Of a stretch of DNA of 64,000 bases, positions 18,934-29,112 are shown piece by piece. The DNA comes from an uncultured Ruminococcus sp. (lineage in GTDB: Bacteria; Bacillota; Clostridia; Monoglobales; Monoglobaceae), in the NCBI GenBank assembly GCA_902760955.1, contig CACWIG010000002.1, positions 1 to 64,000 on the forward strand, given 5' to 3'. Each line of letters starts with the position of its first letter. Positions within the stretch are counted from its first letter, which is position 1. The translations under genes were made by a program, and so were the position numbers. Below the pieces are notes generated by a model. It ran no database searches and had not been told where the DNA came from. It was given only the letters and a program-made list of their open reading frames with translations.

Positions 18934-20040
18934 TTAAAGCAAACTCATAATTTCATTGTAAATTATTTCTGCCGAGTTAGGAACGCCCATCTTTGCGGAA
19001 GCTTTTTTCATATCCGCAAGTTTTGCTGAACTTCCTACTATGTTTTCAACTTCTTTTTCAATCCTATCGCTGTTTAACTCACTCTCAAGAATAACCTTTG
19101 CACCACCCCCGTTTTCAATGGCACGTGCATTGTGTTCCTGATGGTTATCTGTAACATATGGTGACGGAACAAGAATTGCAGGCTTGCCTATGGCAGTTAA
19201 CTCTGCCAAAGTGCTTGCCCCTGCCCTTGATATAACAAGGTCTGCCGCATTCATCGCAATGTCCATATCATATATGTATTCCGATATAGTGATGTTTTTA
19301 TATCTTTCAATATTAACTCCATTGTCCTTCAATCTGTTTATTACTTTATCGTACTGATTTAGCTTACCCGTACCCATAAGTATTTGATATTTTTCGCTGT
19401 CTGCAATTTTAGATATCCAATCCGCAACTGCCCCATTGAAATCTCTCGCACCCAAACTACCGCCGAATATAACTATAAACGGTCTGCTGTCCAATCCCAA
19501 CTTTCTTCTCGCCGCAAAAGACTCCGACTCAAGTATAGACGGTCTTACGGGGTTGCCTGTAAAAACAACATTTTTGCACTTAGGCAAATAATTTTTTGCC
19601 GCCTCTATTCCCACAGCAACTCTGTCAACATATTTAGATAATATTTTTGTGGTAATTCCAGGGAAGGCATTTGACTCGTGAACAAATGTAGGAATTTTCA
19701 TTTTTGCCGCAGCGTAAAGTACGGGTCCGCAAACATATCCGCCTGTACCTACCACAATATCAGGCTTAAAGTCCTTTATAATCTTTTTCGACTTAGCCAC
19801 AGCCGCAGGTATTTCCATAAGCGTCTTTACTGTACCCATACTCAGCTTTCTTTCAAAGCCGTGAACTTTTATCAGTTCTAAGTCATAACCGCTGTGCGGT
19901 ATCAGACTGACCTCAAGCCCCTCATTTGTCCCTACAAATTTTATCTCTGTATCCTTATTCTCTTTACAAATATAGTTAGCTATGGCAAGTGCAGGGTTTA
20001 TATGTCCTGCCGTGCCTCCTCCTGCAAACAATATTTTCAA
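18934..20040 (-). CDS. murG: Lipid II synthase MurG
   Basis: Membrane-associated GT28 glycosyltransferase that adds GlcNAc to lipid I. The opening ILFAGGGTAGHINPALAIA is the family glycine-rich loop, VGTGGYVCGPV and the donor site segment ISRAGASTLAELTAIGKPAILVPSPYVTDNHQ are complete. The start is TTG 20040 behind AGGGGGT. 368 residues, 11 bp after ftsW. Confidence 0.96.
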   Translation of the reverse strand: MKILFAGGGTAGHINPALAIANYICKENKDTEIKFVGTNEGLEVSLIPHSGYDLELIKVHGFERKLSMGTVKTLMEIPAAVAKSKKIIKDFKPDIVVGTGGYVCGPVLYAAAKMKIPTFVHESNAFPGITTKILSKYVDRVAVGIEAAKNYLPKCKNVVFTGNPVRPSILESESFAARRKLGLDSRPFIVIFGGSLGARDFNGAVADWISKIADSEKYQILMGTGKLNQYDKVINRLKDNGVNIERYKNITISEYIYDMDIAMNAADLVISRAGASTLAELTAIGKPAILVPSPYVTDNHQEHNARAIENGGGAKVILESELNSDRIEKEVENIVGSSAKLADMKKASAKMGVPNSAEIIYNEIMSLL

Positions 20041-20051
20041 GATAATACCCC

Positions 20052-21263
20052 CTATATCGGCAGTTTGGATTGCCGAGAAACATTTAAGACTATACCCATC
20101 TCCGTCATCGTTATGGAAAGGGCAGTACCTCCGTAGCTGAAAAACGGTAACGGCATACCTGTAACAGGTATTGACGCCGTAACAACCGCTATATTAATCA
20201 ACGCCTGAAGTGTTACAATACCAACTATACCTACCACCAAAAACATTCCGAATAAGTCAGGTGCCTTTGCCGCTATTTTAATTCCGCGAACCAACAGCAA
20301 TATAAACAGGATTATAAGTAAAGCCGCACCGATAAGTCCTAACTCCTCGCACAATACCGAGAAAATAAAGTCGTTATGGGGTTCGGGTAAAGACAAAAAC
20401 TTCTGTCTGCTTTGTCCAAGACCTACACCGAAAATTCCGCCCGAGCCTATGGCATACAGAGATTGAGCAATCTGCCAACCGCTTCCCTGCATATCTGCAA
20501 ACGGGTCAAAAAAAGTTGTAACTCTCTCTAATCTGTATGGCTCTATCATAATCAGCACCACTATACCAAGTACCGCAGGCACAGCAATCTCTATAAAATG
20601 CTTTATAGGCGTTCCCGCAACAAACAACAATAGCATTGCAGTAAGTCCAATCAATATAATACAAGAAAAATGCGGTTCTAACGCTAACAAAAATACATAC
20701 AGACCCAACAGCAAAAGATAAGGCAGAAAGCCGTTTTTAAAGGTTTTTAAATCCTTTTGTCCCGACGGCCTGCTTAAATTATACGAAAATAATATTATTA
20801 TTGCAATCTTCGCTATCTCAGACGGCTGAAAGCCAAACAGCCATCTGGTTGCACCATTTACAGTAGTACCAAGTCCAGCGACAACAAGCACAAGCAACAC
20901 CGCACAGACGCCATACAACGCTCCTGCAATTTTTCCGCCATATATATGGTAGTCAATTTTAGAAGCCAGGTACATTCCCACAGCACCCAAGGCTATTCCC
21001 ATAAGCTGATTTTTAACAAAGTAAAGAACATTGCCATAATCAGAATATGCTTTTGCACTTCCTGCACTGAACAGCATTATTATTCCGTATGCAAGAAGTA
21101 TTATAACTATTGCAAGAAAAAAATAGTCAGGGGTCCCTTTAACAGACCTTAAATATTTTATAAAAGTATCAAAACGGCTACCGTTTTTTCTTTTATTGAC
21201 ACTTGCACTTTTAGCGGTCGTTCTTCTGTTATTATTTCTGATGTTATTCCTGTTGCTTTCCAT
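20052..21263 (-). CDS. ftsW: Septal peptidoglycan glycosyltransferase FtsW
   Basis: SEDS-family polymerase that makes septal glycan strands with its partner class B PBP. After a basic Asn/Arg-rich N-tail of about 45 residues, ten hydrophobic segments can be followed, with NGATRWLFGFQPSEIAK, EPHFSC and the C-terminal GMPLPFFSYGGTALS signature. It lies between mraY and murG, and a class B PBP is in the same cluster, which supports FtsW over RodA or SpoVE. Confidence 0.92.
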   Translation of the reverse strand: MESNRNNIRNNNRRTTAKSASVNKRKNGSRFDTFIKYLRSVKGTPDYFFLAIVIILLAYGIIMLFSAGSAKAYSDYGNVLYFVKNQLMGIALGAVGMYLASKIDYHIYGGKIAGALYGVCAVLLVLVVAGLGTTVNGATRWLFGFQPSEIAKIAIIILFSYNLSRPSGQKDLKTFKNGFLPYLLLLGLYVFLLALEPHFSCIILIGLTAMLLLFVAGTPIKHFIEIAVPAVLGIVVLIMIEPYRLERVTTFFDPFADMQGSGWQIAQSLYAIGSGGIFGVGLGQSRQKFLSLPEPHNDFIFSVLCEELGLIGAALLIILFILLLVRGIKIAAKAPDLFGMFLVVGIVGIVTLQALINIAVVTASIPVTGMPLPFFSYGGTALSITMTEMGIVLNVSRQSKLPI

Positions 21264-21292
21264 ACAGCTTCCCCCGTTATATAATTATTTTT

Positions 21293-22279
21293 CTATCCGA
21301 AGAAGTACATAAGAGCACACAAAACCGCAGTAACCGCTGTAAATACTGCGACAATCTTAGTTTCCTTCCAGCCGCACATCTCAAAATGATGATGTATCGG
21401 ACTCATTTTAAATACTCTCTTTCCCGTTGTTTTAAAGGATATAACCTGAATTATAACCGACAGTGTTTCTATCAGATACACTAACCCTACAATGATAAGA
21501 GCCAATGGCTGTTCAAGAAGTATTGCCATTCCGCTGACAGCACCGCCGAGAAACAGCGAACCCGTATCACCCATAAAAACATTTGCAGGAAATTTGTTGT
21601 ATATCAAAAAGCCCAACAAACTTCCAACCAATATTGCCGCAAACAGAGCAACCGTTCGATTTGGAAAACTGCCGAACTCCGCAAACAGCATAAAGAATAC
21701 CGCAACCACAATCGTGATACAAGTTGCCAAGCCATCAAGACCATCTGTGAGATTTACGCTGTTTACCGTTGCGAGAATTACCAAAACAGCAAGCGGAATA
21801 AATGCAAACCCTATATCAAAGGCAAGGCTTGTAAACGGAATTCTGACCTCTGTGCTGATACCCTCGCCGTATACAGCCCAGCAAACAAACACTATTGCCG
21901 CAATTAGTTGCATCAAGAATTTCTGTTTTGCAGTAAGACCTAAGTTTCTCTTAAGTATAACCTTGATATAGTCATCTATAAAACCGATAATTCCGTATAA
22001 TACGGACACAGCAATCAGTAAAAACATTGTGGAATCGCAAGGCATATCTATGCCCGTCAATACGCTGATGGTATAGCACAAGGCAATCATAATTATGATA
22101 GCTCCGATAAAGATAAGTCCGCCCATTGTAGGTGTTCCCGACTTTTTGGCGTGCCACTTCGGTCCTTCCTCACGTATTTCCTGACCGAATTTAAGTCGTC
22201 TCAGCACAGGAATTATAAAAATTCCCAATACCGCCGAGATAATAAACCCACCAATTCCGCCAATTAATAATCCATACAT
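21293..22279 (-). CDS. mraY: Phospho-MurNAc-pentapeptide transferase MraY
   Basis: Integral membrane enzyme making lipid I from UDP-MurNAc-pentapeptide and undecaprenyl phosphate. About ten membrane spans in 328 residues; catalytic motifs are FIDDYIKV (Asp pair), NLTDGLDGLA, MGDTGSLFLGG and the C-terminal PIHHHFE. ATG 22279 follows GGAAGGATTG. The next gene on the strand is ftsW; the murD normally found at this junction is absent. Confidence 0.96.
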   Translation of the reverse strand: MYGLLIGGIGGFIISAVLGIFIIPVLRRLKFGQEIREEGPKWHAKKSGTPTMGGLIFIGAIIIMIALCYTISVLTGIDMPCDSTMFLLIAVSVLYGIIGFIDDYIKVILKRNLGLTAKQKFLMQLIAAIVFVCWAVYGEGISTEVRIPFTSLAFDIGFAFIPLAVLVILATVNSVNLTDGLDGLATCITIVVAVFFMLFAEFGSFPNRTVALFAAILVGSLLGFLIYNKFPANVFMGDTGSLFLGGAVSGMAILLEQPLALIIVGLVYLIETLSVIIQVISFKTTGKRVFKMSPIHHHFEMCGWKETKIVAVFTAVTAVLCALMYFFG

Positions 22280-22313
22280 AATTACTCAATCCTTCCCTTG
22301 CGAATAAGTAAAT

Positions 22314-23699
22314 TTATTTCATATTGTCTTCCATAAAATATGCGATTTCTTCAAGGTGCATACTCCTCGATGCCTTTAAAAGCATAACGTCATTTTCTTT
22401 AAGTATATTTGGCAATGCACGGCAAGTTTCCTCAATGGTTGCAAACGAGAATATATTTCTCTCCTCCATACCTGCCTCCATTGCCCCCTTTGCAATCAGC
22501 TTTGCTCTCTCTCCCACAGTTATCAGACAGTCAACATTAAAGTTTGGTATAATCTTTCCCGTGTTCAAATGTTCTCTCTCAGATATTGTGCCAAGCTCCA
22601 TCATATCACCAAGACACGCAATTTTCCTGTCGCCTGCCTCACTCAGCTTCAATATTTCAAGTCCCGACTTCATAGATGTGGGATTTGCGTTATAGCAATC
22701 CTTTATAACTGTATATTTGCCGATTTTGATAGCGGCTTGTCTTAATCCCACAGGGATAAACTCTCGTATGCCGTCAATAATTGCACTGACAGGAACATTG
22801 TACTTCATACCCACCAGAATAGAGGATAGAGCATTATACACGTGGTGTCCCCCCGGAACGCTTATCTCCGCCTTGTAATCCACTCCGTCAGAGCAAAATG
22901 TAAACTCGGTGTTTTCAGCATATGTCTTAATATCTTCTGCCACAAGGTCACACTTTTCATTTTTTATTCCGCCATACAGCGTCTCAAAATCAAGAGTTCC
23001 GTTTATACCCCACAGCATATCATCATCACCGTTTAATATAACTGTTCCGCCATCCGATAAGCCTTCAAGCGCTTCAAGCTTAGCTTTTAATATTCCCTCG
23101 CGGCTGCCTAAATTCTCAATATGCGAAACACCGACATTTGTTATGACAACAGTATCAGGTTTTACCGCCGCAGTTATTCTTGACAGCTCGCCAAAATGGT
23201 TCATACCCATTTCGATTACTGCCATCTCGTGTTCTTTATTCAATCTGAACAAGGTGTGCGGAACGCCTATCTCATTGTTAAAATTGCCCTCTGTCACAAG
23301 AGTGTTGTATTTTTGGGCAAGCACACAGCCTATCATAGAGCGTGTAGATGTTTTTCCCACACTTCCTGTAACCGCAACGATTGGAATTCTCATTTTTCTT
23401 CTGTACTCGCCTGCCAAATCAAGAAGAGCCTGCGATGTATTATCCACAAGTATAAGCGGAAGTCCGTCAGCTACGTTTGCCCCTCTTTCGGCAATACAGC
23501 AAACAGCGCCTTTTTCTACTGCTGATGGAATAAATTTATGTCCGTCAGAGTTTTCACCCTTGAGAGCAAAAAATAATGCCCCATCATCAATAGTTCTTGT
23601 ATCTGTCGAAACGGAACTGACCATTGTTTCAGAGTCGCAGTTTACAAGCTCGCCGTTTAATACCTCGGCAACCATTCCAAGATTAAATATACTTTCCAT
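22314..23699 (-). CDS. murF: UDP-MurNAc-tripeptide D-alanyl-D-alanine ligase
   Basis: Adds D-Ala-D-Ala to the UDP-MurNAc-tripeptide. Three Mur-ligase domains in 461 residues: substrate domain to about 95, ATPase domain with VTGSVGKTSTRSM P-loop and EGNFNNEIGVPHTL, and C-terminal domain with DCYNANPTSMKSGLE. ATG follows GGGGATAG. Located 22 bp after murE, as in most Mur clusters. Confidence 0.95.
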   Translation of the reverse strand: MESIFNLGMVAEVLNGELVNCDSETMVSSVSTDTRTIDDGALFFALKGENSDGHKFIPSAVEKGAVCCIAERGANVADGLPLILVDNTSQALLDLAGEYRRKMRIPIVAVTGSVGKTSTRSMIGCVLAQKYNTLVTEGNFNNEIGVPHTLFRLNKEHEMAVIEMGMNHFGELSRITAAVKPDTVVITNVGVSHIENLGSREGILKAKLEALEGLSDGGTVILNGDDDMLWGINGTLDFETLYGGIKNEKCDLVAEDIKTYAENTEFTFCSDGVDYKAEISVPGGHHVYNALSSILVGMKYNVPVSAIIDGIREFIPVGLRQAAIKIGKYTVIKDCYNANPTSMKSGLEILKLSEAGDRKIACLGDMMELGTISEREHLNTGKIIPNFNVDCLITVGERAKLIAKGAMEAGMEERNIFSFATIEETCRALPNILKENDVMLLKASRSMHLEEIAYFMEDNMK

Positions 23700-23721
23700 A
23701 TAACTATCCCCTTTTACCGCA

Positions 23722-25173
23722 TTAGTCGCCTTGTATATTCAAAAGCTTTCTTACGATTTCTCTCTCATCAAAATCAATTGTTCTGTCAGCAAGAATTTGA
23801 TATGTTTCGTGACCCTTTCCCGCAAGCAACACGATATCGTTTTTCTTTGCGTGATCCAAAGCAAACTCAATAGCCTCAAATCTGTTTATAACAACAGTGT
23901 ATTCACAGTTGCCGTCTTTTACGCCCTCAACAACCTGCTCAACTATCTGCTCAGGGTCCTCACTTCTCGGATTGTCGCTGGTGACAACGCAATAATCCGA
24001 AAGTGCCGCCGCAATCCTACCCATTTTGGGACGTTTGGTCTTGTCGCGGTCACCGCCGCAACCAAACACGGTTATAATTCTGCCCTTACAAAAGCCACGT
24101 ATTGTACTTATAACATTGTAAAGTCCGTCAGGCGTATGTGCATAGTCTATTATAACACTGAAGTCTTTGCCTGTTTCAACTACTTCAATTCTGCCTTTTA
24201 CCCCTCTTGCATTTCTCAAACCTGCAACGGCATCCTCCATAGGAATGCCCACAGATACCAGACAGGAAAGTGCAGTAAGTGCATTATATACCGAGAACTT
24301 GCCAGGAATTCCTAATTCAACACCAAACTTTTTGTTATCATATGTCACATCAAAGGAAATCCCTTTTTCTGACAGAGCAACATTTGACGCTCTCATATCA
24401 CATTCTTTTTCTATGCCATATGTCAGCATCTTATCACACTTTGAAACGCCCAGCAAATAATCGGACGCTTCATCATCTCTATTTACAACACCCGACTTGG
24501 AAATAGTATATAAAATTCCCTTGGCGGCAATATACTTTTCCATAGTTTCGTGGAAGTCAAGATGGTCCTGGGTAATGTTGGTGAATGCACCTACATCAAA
24601 TCTGCAAGCTGCCACGCGGTCAAGCACCAATGAATGAGAAGACACCTCCATAACCACATAGTCAGCACCTTTATCGGCCATCTGTGAAAATAACTGCATA
24701 AGTTCCAACGAATCAGGAGTTGTATGTTGCGACGGAATAACCTCTGCACCTATCATATTCTGATTTGTTCCTATCAAGCCAACACGCTTACCCATTGACT
24801 CAAGAACCGATTTAATGAGATATGTTGTTGTGGTCTTACCATTTGTCCCCGTAATTCCGATAAGTTTAAACTTTCTTTCGGGATGATCATAGAAGGTAGC
24901 CGACATTAAAGCGAGGGCAAGCCTTGTGTTGTCGCATATAACGCAGGTTACGCCAAGCTCACTCATATCACGTTCTGCAATAATAGCAACCGCACCTCTT
25001 GCAACTGCGTCTGCCGCATATTTGTGTCCGTCTGTCTTAAACCCTGTAATACAAACAAACGCATTACCTGGTCTTACCTCCATAGAATTAAATGCTATGC
25101 CCGTAATATTAAGCTGTGTTCCGCCTATAATATTTTTCGATTCAACATCAACAAGTAAATCAGCAAGTTTCAT
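23722..25173 (-). CDS. murE: UDP-MurNAc-Ala-Glu:meso-DAP ligase
   Basis: Adds the third stem-peptide residue. P-loop GITGTNGKTTTTYL is near residues 107-120; the specificity motif DNPRSEDP near 405 is the form that binds meso-diaminopimelate rather than lysine, in accord with dapF and dapL at 58-60 kb. ATG 25173 is preferred (AGAGG nine bases upstream); ATG 25179 is in frame but only three bases from the ribosome site. 483 residues, normal length. Confidence 0.96.
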   Translation of the reverse strand: MKLADLLVDVESKNIIGGTQLNITGIAFNSMEVRPGNAFVCITGFKTDGHKYAADAVARGAVAIIAERDMSELGVTCVICDNTRLALALMSATFYDHPERKFKLIGITGTNGKTTTTYLIKSVLESMGKRVGLIGTNQNMIGAEVIPSQHTTPDSLELMQLFSQMADKGADYVVMEVSSHSLVLDRVAACRFDVGAFTNITQDHLDFHETMEKYIAAKGILYTISKSGVVNRDDEASDYLLGVSKCDKMLTYGIEKECDMRASNVALSEKGISFDVTYDNKKFGVELGIPGKFSVYNALTALSCLVSVGIPMEDAVAGLRNARGVKGRIEVVETGKDFSVIIDYAHTPDGLYNVISTIRGFCKGRIITVFGCGGDRDKTKRPKMGRIAAALSDYCVVTSDNPRSEDPEQIVEQVVEGVKDGNCEYTVVINRFEAIEFALDHAKKNDIVLLAGKGHETYQILADRTIDFDEREIVRKLLNIQGD

Positions 25174-25198
25174 TTTCATTTACCTCTTTCATATATGT

Positions 25199-27469
25199 TT
25201 AATCAGCACCAACTTCTGAATAAGAAAAATCAAGTGTAACAACCGTTCCAGGTTCGACTATTGTTCCTGCCGCAGGGTTTTGTGCCGAACATACTGCAGT
25301 GCCTGAACCCGACACACCCTTGACTCTTGCATTTAAGCCTGAGCTTACTATGGTAGCAGCGGCCTCAGATGCACTCATATTCTTAACATCAGGAATTGTT
25401 ATATTACGTGATATCTCCGTACCGTCCAAATAAACAACAACTGTAGAACCTGTGGTAAGTCTTGTGTGTGCCTTTGGAATTTGATCGGTTATAACCTTTC
25501 CTGTTCCCTTTGTCCTGATTTCAAAGCCTGCTTCCTTGAATACCTTTTGTGCCTCTTCTACTGACTTGCCTGAAACATCAGGAACTTCAACCTCAACAAA
25601 CTTCTTCTCGTCCTCGTTATATTTAGGTTCAACGCCGATGTACTGCAAAGTTTCCTCTAAAATATTCTTTACTACAGGTGCTGCAATGACACCGCCGTAA
25701 TACGGCATATCGTCTGCCGGTTGGTCAAGGATTACAAGACAGGCTACCTTTGGGTCATCTGCGGGGGCAAAGCCTATGAATGATGCAACATAATTGCCGT
25801 TTCCACGCGGAATTTTCTCTGATGTACCTGTTTTACCTGCAATGCGGTAGCCTGCAATATATGCATTTTTACCGCCGCCCTTTGATACAACAGACTCAAG
25901 TATTGAGCACATTGTTCTGCTTGTTTCCTCTGATATTACCTGTCTGACCTTTTCAGGTTCTTTCTTCTCTATAACAATATTGTCAGAATTGACTATTTCC
26001 TTCACCAGATGCGGTTTATACAAAGTTCCGCCATTTGCGATTGCACTTACAGCAGTTATCATTTGAAGAGGCGTTACAGTGATAGACTGTCCGAATGATG
26101 ATGTAGCCAAGTCTACCTCTGTAAAATTGCTTTCCACAAAACCAACACCTGCTGTTTCGCCAGGAAGCTCTATTCCTGTCTCCTCAAAAAAACCAAACGC
26201 ACGGATATTTTTCAAAAATTCTGTTCTTCCGATTTTCTGACCGATAGAAATAAAAGCAGGGTTGCAGGAATTTTGTACTGCCTCAGCAAAAGTCTGATGC
26301 CCGTGTCCCGAACGATTTGCACAATGTATTAAATGCGGTCCTACCTGCACCGAACCTCCGCAGTTAAATGAGTCGGACAAGGTACAGGAGCCTGTTTCCA
26401 GAGACGTAGATGCTACAACCGATTTGAATGTAGAACCAGGCTCATACGAATCAACAACCGCCTTGTTTCTTCTGACAGTTTGAATAGCCTGATTGAACTT
26501 TGTTACATACTCCATTCCGTTAAGACTTTTAAGTTCTTCTTTGATATTTGGATTTTTTTCTTCTATTGCCTCAGTTATTTCAAAGGGAGCATTCAGGTCA
26601 TAGTCAGGCTTGGTCGCCATAGCCAAGACTTCGCCCGTATTTACATCCATAACAATCGCAGCCGCACCCTCTTCAAGTTTATTGGATATACGTGCCTGCT
26701 CTAAGTGCTTTTCAACATAGCTCTGTATAACCTCATCAATAGTTAAAACAACGCTGCAACCATCCTGAGCCTCAATATAGCTTTCGTAATCGTTCCCAGA
26801 TTCTATTCCTGCTGTATCTCTGGTGGACACAACTCTGCCGGGAATACCGCTTAACTGATTATCAAAGACACTCTCTATTCCCTCAAGGCCTTGATTATCA
26901 TCACCGACAAAGCCAATAACGTGTGACGCAAGATTATTATACGGATAATACCTCTTTACATCATCCACAAAGCTTACGCCCGACACCTTCTTCTGCTCTA
27001 AATATGTTCTTACCTCATCAGCCTTATCCTTGTCTACCTTCTTTTTGATATACTCAAAACTGCTTTGTTTATTTACTTTATTTGCAACATCCTGACTGTC
27101 AAGCTCTAATATTCCCGCAATATCATCCGCAAAGGTTTGCACCGATAAAGATACCTTCTCTAATGATGTCCTAAGATTTTTAGGGTCTATGCTTATTGTT
27201 TCCACAGACGTATTGCTGGCTAATACCTTATAGTTTCTATCATAGATTTTGCCACGCTTTGCACGAACAGTATTGTCACTTGTCTGTTGTTCCAAAGCGG
27301 CTCTGGATAATTCCTCACCCTTGATAATCTGGTGCCACGCCGTACGCAGTATAAGAACTGCGAACAAAATAGTTGCCGCAGCCATTATGATTATTACTCT
27401 CTTTCTGTGAATAGGTCTGCTGCCCGACACAAAGTTATCGGACAATTTAGGTCTACGATTTTCACTCAC
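25199..27469 (-). CDS. Class B penicillin-binding protein (PBP2/SpoVD type) with two PASTA domains
   Basis: Monofunctional D,D-transpeptidase paired with FtsW for septum or spore cortex synthesis. One N-terminal membrane span (about 24-43), dimerisation domain, transpeptidase with active Ser346 in STFK (346-349), SCN (401-403) and KTGT (546-549), then two PASTA domains at about 628-685 and 692-751. Two PASTAs resemble B. subtilis PBP2B; SpoVD usually has one, so the vegetative or sporulation role is open. GTG 27469 lies six bases after AAGAGGTG; a further GTG at 27478 overlaps that ribosome site. Third gene after ftsL and rsmH in the cluster. Confidence 0.92.
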   Translation of the reverse strand: MSENRRPKLSDNFVSGSRPIHRKRVIIIMAAATILFAVLILRTAWHQIIKGEELSRAALEQQTSDNTVRAKRGKIYDRNYKVLASNTSVETISIDPKNLRTSLEKVSLSVQTFADDIAGILELDSQDVANKVNKQSSFEYIKKKVDKDKADEVRTYLEQKKVSGVSFVDDVKRYYPYNNLASHVIGFVGDDNQGLEGIESVFDNQLSGIPGRVVSTRDTAGIESGNDYESYIEAQDGCSVVLTIDEVIQSYVEKHLEQARISNKLEEGAAAIVMDVNTGEVLAMATKPDYDLNAPFEITEAIEEKNPNIKEELKSLNGMEYVTKFNQAIQTVRRNKAVVDSYEPGSTFKSVVASTSLETGSCTLSDSFNCGGSVQVGPHLIHCANRSGHGHQTFAEAVQNSCNPAFISIGQKIGRTEFLKNIRAFGFFEETGIELPGETAGVGFVESNFTEVDLATSSFGQSITVTPLQMITAVSAIANGGTLYKPHLVKEIVNSDNIVIEKKEPEKVRQVISEETSRTMCSILESVVSKGGGKNAYIAGYRIAGKTGTSEKIPRGNGNYVASFIGFAPADDPKVACLVILDQPADDMPYYGGVIAAPVVKNILEETLQYIGVEPKYNEDEKKFVEVEVPDVSGKSVEEAQKVFKEAGFEIRTKGTGKVITDQIPKAHTRLTTGSTVVVYLDGTEISRNITIPDVKNMSASEAAATIVSSGLNARVKGVSGSGTAVCSAQNPAAGTIVEPGTVVTLDFSYSEVGAD

Positions 27470-27499
27470 CGCTAACACCTCTTGTATAAATTCAAAATA

Positions 27500-27529
27500 T
27501 GCCGTCCGAATTCACAAGGTCGGACGGCA
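27500..27529 (-). terminator. Hairpin between ftsL and the PBP gene
   Basis: A 10-bp stem TGCCGTCCGA/TCGGACGGCA (27529-27520, 27509-27500) followed on the minus strand by UAUUUUG. It sits in the 86-bp gap inside the cluster. The weak U-tract suggests attenuation or a processing site rather than a full stop. Confidence 0.5.
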
Positions 27530-27555
27530 CCCGTATTAGTATATTCAAATTAATT

Positions 27556-28146
27556 CTATTTTAAAACCCTAAAAGCATTTACAAGTGTTCCCGATACACC
27601 TGTCAACGCACCTGATGACGTATTCGGTATCGTTCCATCTCCGCCTTCATCTCCCATATCCATATCTATATAGAATATTTGATATGATTGGGGTTTCATC
27701 ATTCCTAAATTTTCTTTTGCATATTTTTCGATTTCATTCATCTCAAACTGCTTGTCTATTTTAGCTTGTGCCGCTTGATTTGACGCTAATATCTCATTTC
27801 TCTGCGACTCTAATTCCTTTATTTGCTGATTACAGCTCAGTATTATGCCATATCTGTATAAAACCGTAATACAAAGAATAAACAATACTCCTGCAAGCAC
27901 AACAACCCTTGTAATTTTTGCCCTGTCTGCCCTTGCCTTTTTGTCAGCCTTTGAACGATTAGGTATTTTTTGAGCATCAGGCGTTGTCTTTGGATTGACG
28001 CTTGGTCTTGGATATCTGACAGGAATATCATAAGCCGTACTGCTTGTTCCTGTGTACATTCTGTCACTATATACTCTGTCACTGCTGTATAAATTACGTG
28101 AATTATATGTATAACTGTTGTTTTTGTATTTCGCAGGTGCAGGCAC
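27556..28146 (-). CDS. ftsL: FtsL-like divisome protein
   Basis: Small bitopic protein that with DivIC/FtsB and FtsQ activates FtsW and its PBP. A long basic, Tyr/Ser/Pro-rich cytoplasmic region (about 75 residues) precedes one membrane span at about 79-102 and a short coiled coil (CNQQIKELESQRNEILASNQ), ending in a Gly/Ser/Thr-rich tail. Sequence identity with named FtsL proteins is low by nature; the call rests on topology and on the invariant slot between rsmH and the PBP gene. GTG 28146 has AAAGG nine bases upstream; ATG 28155 is the alternative. Confidence 0.8.
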   Translation of the reverse strand: MPAPAKYKNNSYTYNSRNLYSSDRVYSDRMYTGTSSTAYDIPVRYPRPSVNPKTTPDAQKIPNRSKADKKARADRAKITRVVVLAGVLFILCITVLYRYGIILSCNQQIKELESQRNEILASNQAAQAKIDKQFEMNEIEKYAKENLGMMKPQSYQIFYIDMDMGDEGGDGTIPNTSSGALTGVSGTLVNAFRVLK

Positions 28147-28165
28147 AGCTCTCATCCTTTCATAT

Positions 28166-29101
28166 TTATAGTTTTTCTATCACCCTCAGCTTTGCACTAT
28201 GGGCTCTGAAGTTTTTGTTCAACTCTTCATTGGTTGCAACTATCGGTTTGCGATTAACCAATTTTACAACAGGCGTTTTCCCACACACACATATGGGAAA
28301 ATCCTTAGGACATACACACCCTGATGCCAGCTCTGAAAAAGCATTCTTAACAATTCTGTCCTCAAGGGAGTGAAATGTTATAACTGCCAATCTGCCGCCA
28401 GGCTTTAAGCAGTCGACAAAATCTTTTATAGCATCTTCAAGTCCGTCAAGCTCACTGTTGACCTCTATTCTGATGGCCTGAAAAGTTCTCTTTGCGGGAT
28501 GCTTGTCCCCATATCTCTCAGAGGGAGGAAATGCGGCTTTTATTATCTCGGAAAGTTCAAGTGTTGTTTCTATGGGCTTTACGTTTCGTCTTTCACATAT
28601 TTCCCTTGCAATCCTTCTTGCATATCTATCCTCGCCGTACTTGAATATTATATCAGCAAGTCTTGCTTCATCATATGTATTGACAACAAGATATGCATCT
28701 TTATCAGCACTTTTATCCATACGCATATCAAGCCTTGCATCTGCGTTATAGCTGAAACCTCTCTCAGCAGTATCCAACTGATATGAGGAAACCCCCAAAT
28801 CAAGAATAGCTCCGTCAAGTGCCTCAATGTGCATTTCGGATAAAATGCTTTTAATATTGAAAAAGTTATTATGTGTAAGCACAATATTGCACTTATAATC
28901 TGAAAGTCTTTCCTTTGCCGCAGACAAAGCATCTTCATCACGGTCAATGCCGATAAGTGTACCTTTTTCAGACAATTTTGAGCAAACATACGAGGAATGT
29001 CCGCCGCCGCCTAAGGTTCCGTCAGCATACGTTCCGTCAGGTACGACTTTTAACAAATCAACACTTTCGTCAAGCAGAACAGATATATGTTTAAAATTCA
29101 T
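28166..29101 (-). CDS. rsmH: 16S rRNA (cytosine1402-N4)-methyltransferase RsmH
   Basis: SAM-dependent methyltransferase modifying C1402 in the ribosomal P site. HISVLLDESVDLL opens the protein; DGTLGGGGHSSYV forms the SAM loop, GIDRDEDAL the acidic end of strand 2, and DLGVSSYQLD the catalytic motif; the C-terminus ends NFRAHSAKLRVIEK as in the family. 311 residues; 11 bp after mraZ, ATG behind GGAGGGC. Confidence 0.96.
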   Translation of the reverse strand: MNFKHISVLLDESVDLLKVVPDGTYADGTLGGGGHSSYVCSKLSEKGTLIGIDRDEDALSAAKERLSDYKCNIVLTHNNFFNIKSILSEMHIEALDGAILDLGVSSYQLDTAERGFSYNADARLDMRMDKSADKDAYLVVNTYDEARLADIIFKYGEDRYARRIAREICERRNVKPIETTLELSEIIKAAFPPSERYGDKHPAKRTFQAIRIEVNSELDGLEDAIKDFVDCLKPGGRLAVITFHSLEDRIVKNAFSELASGCVCPKDFPICVCGKTPVVKLVNRKPIVATNEELNKNFRAHSAKLRVIEKL

Positions 29102-29112
29102 ATTCTGCCCTC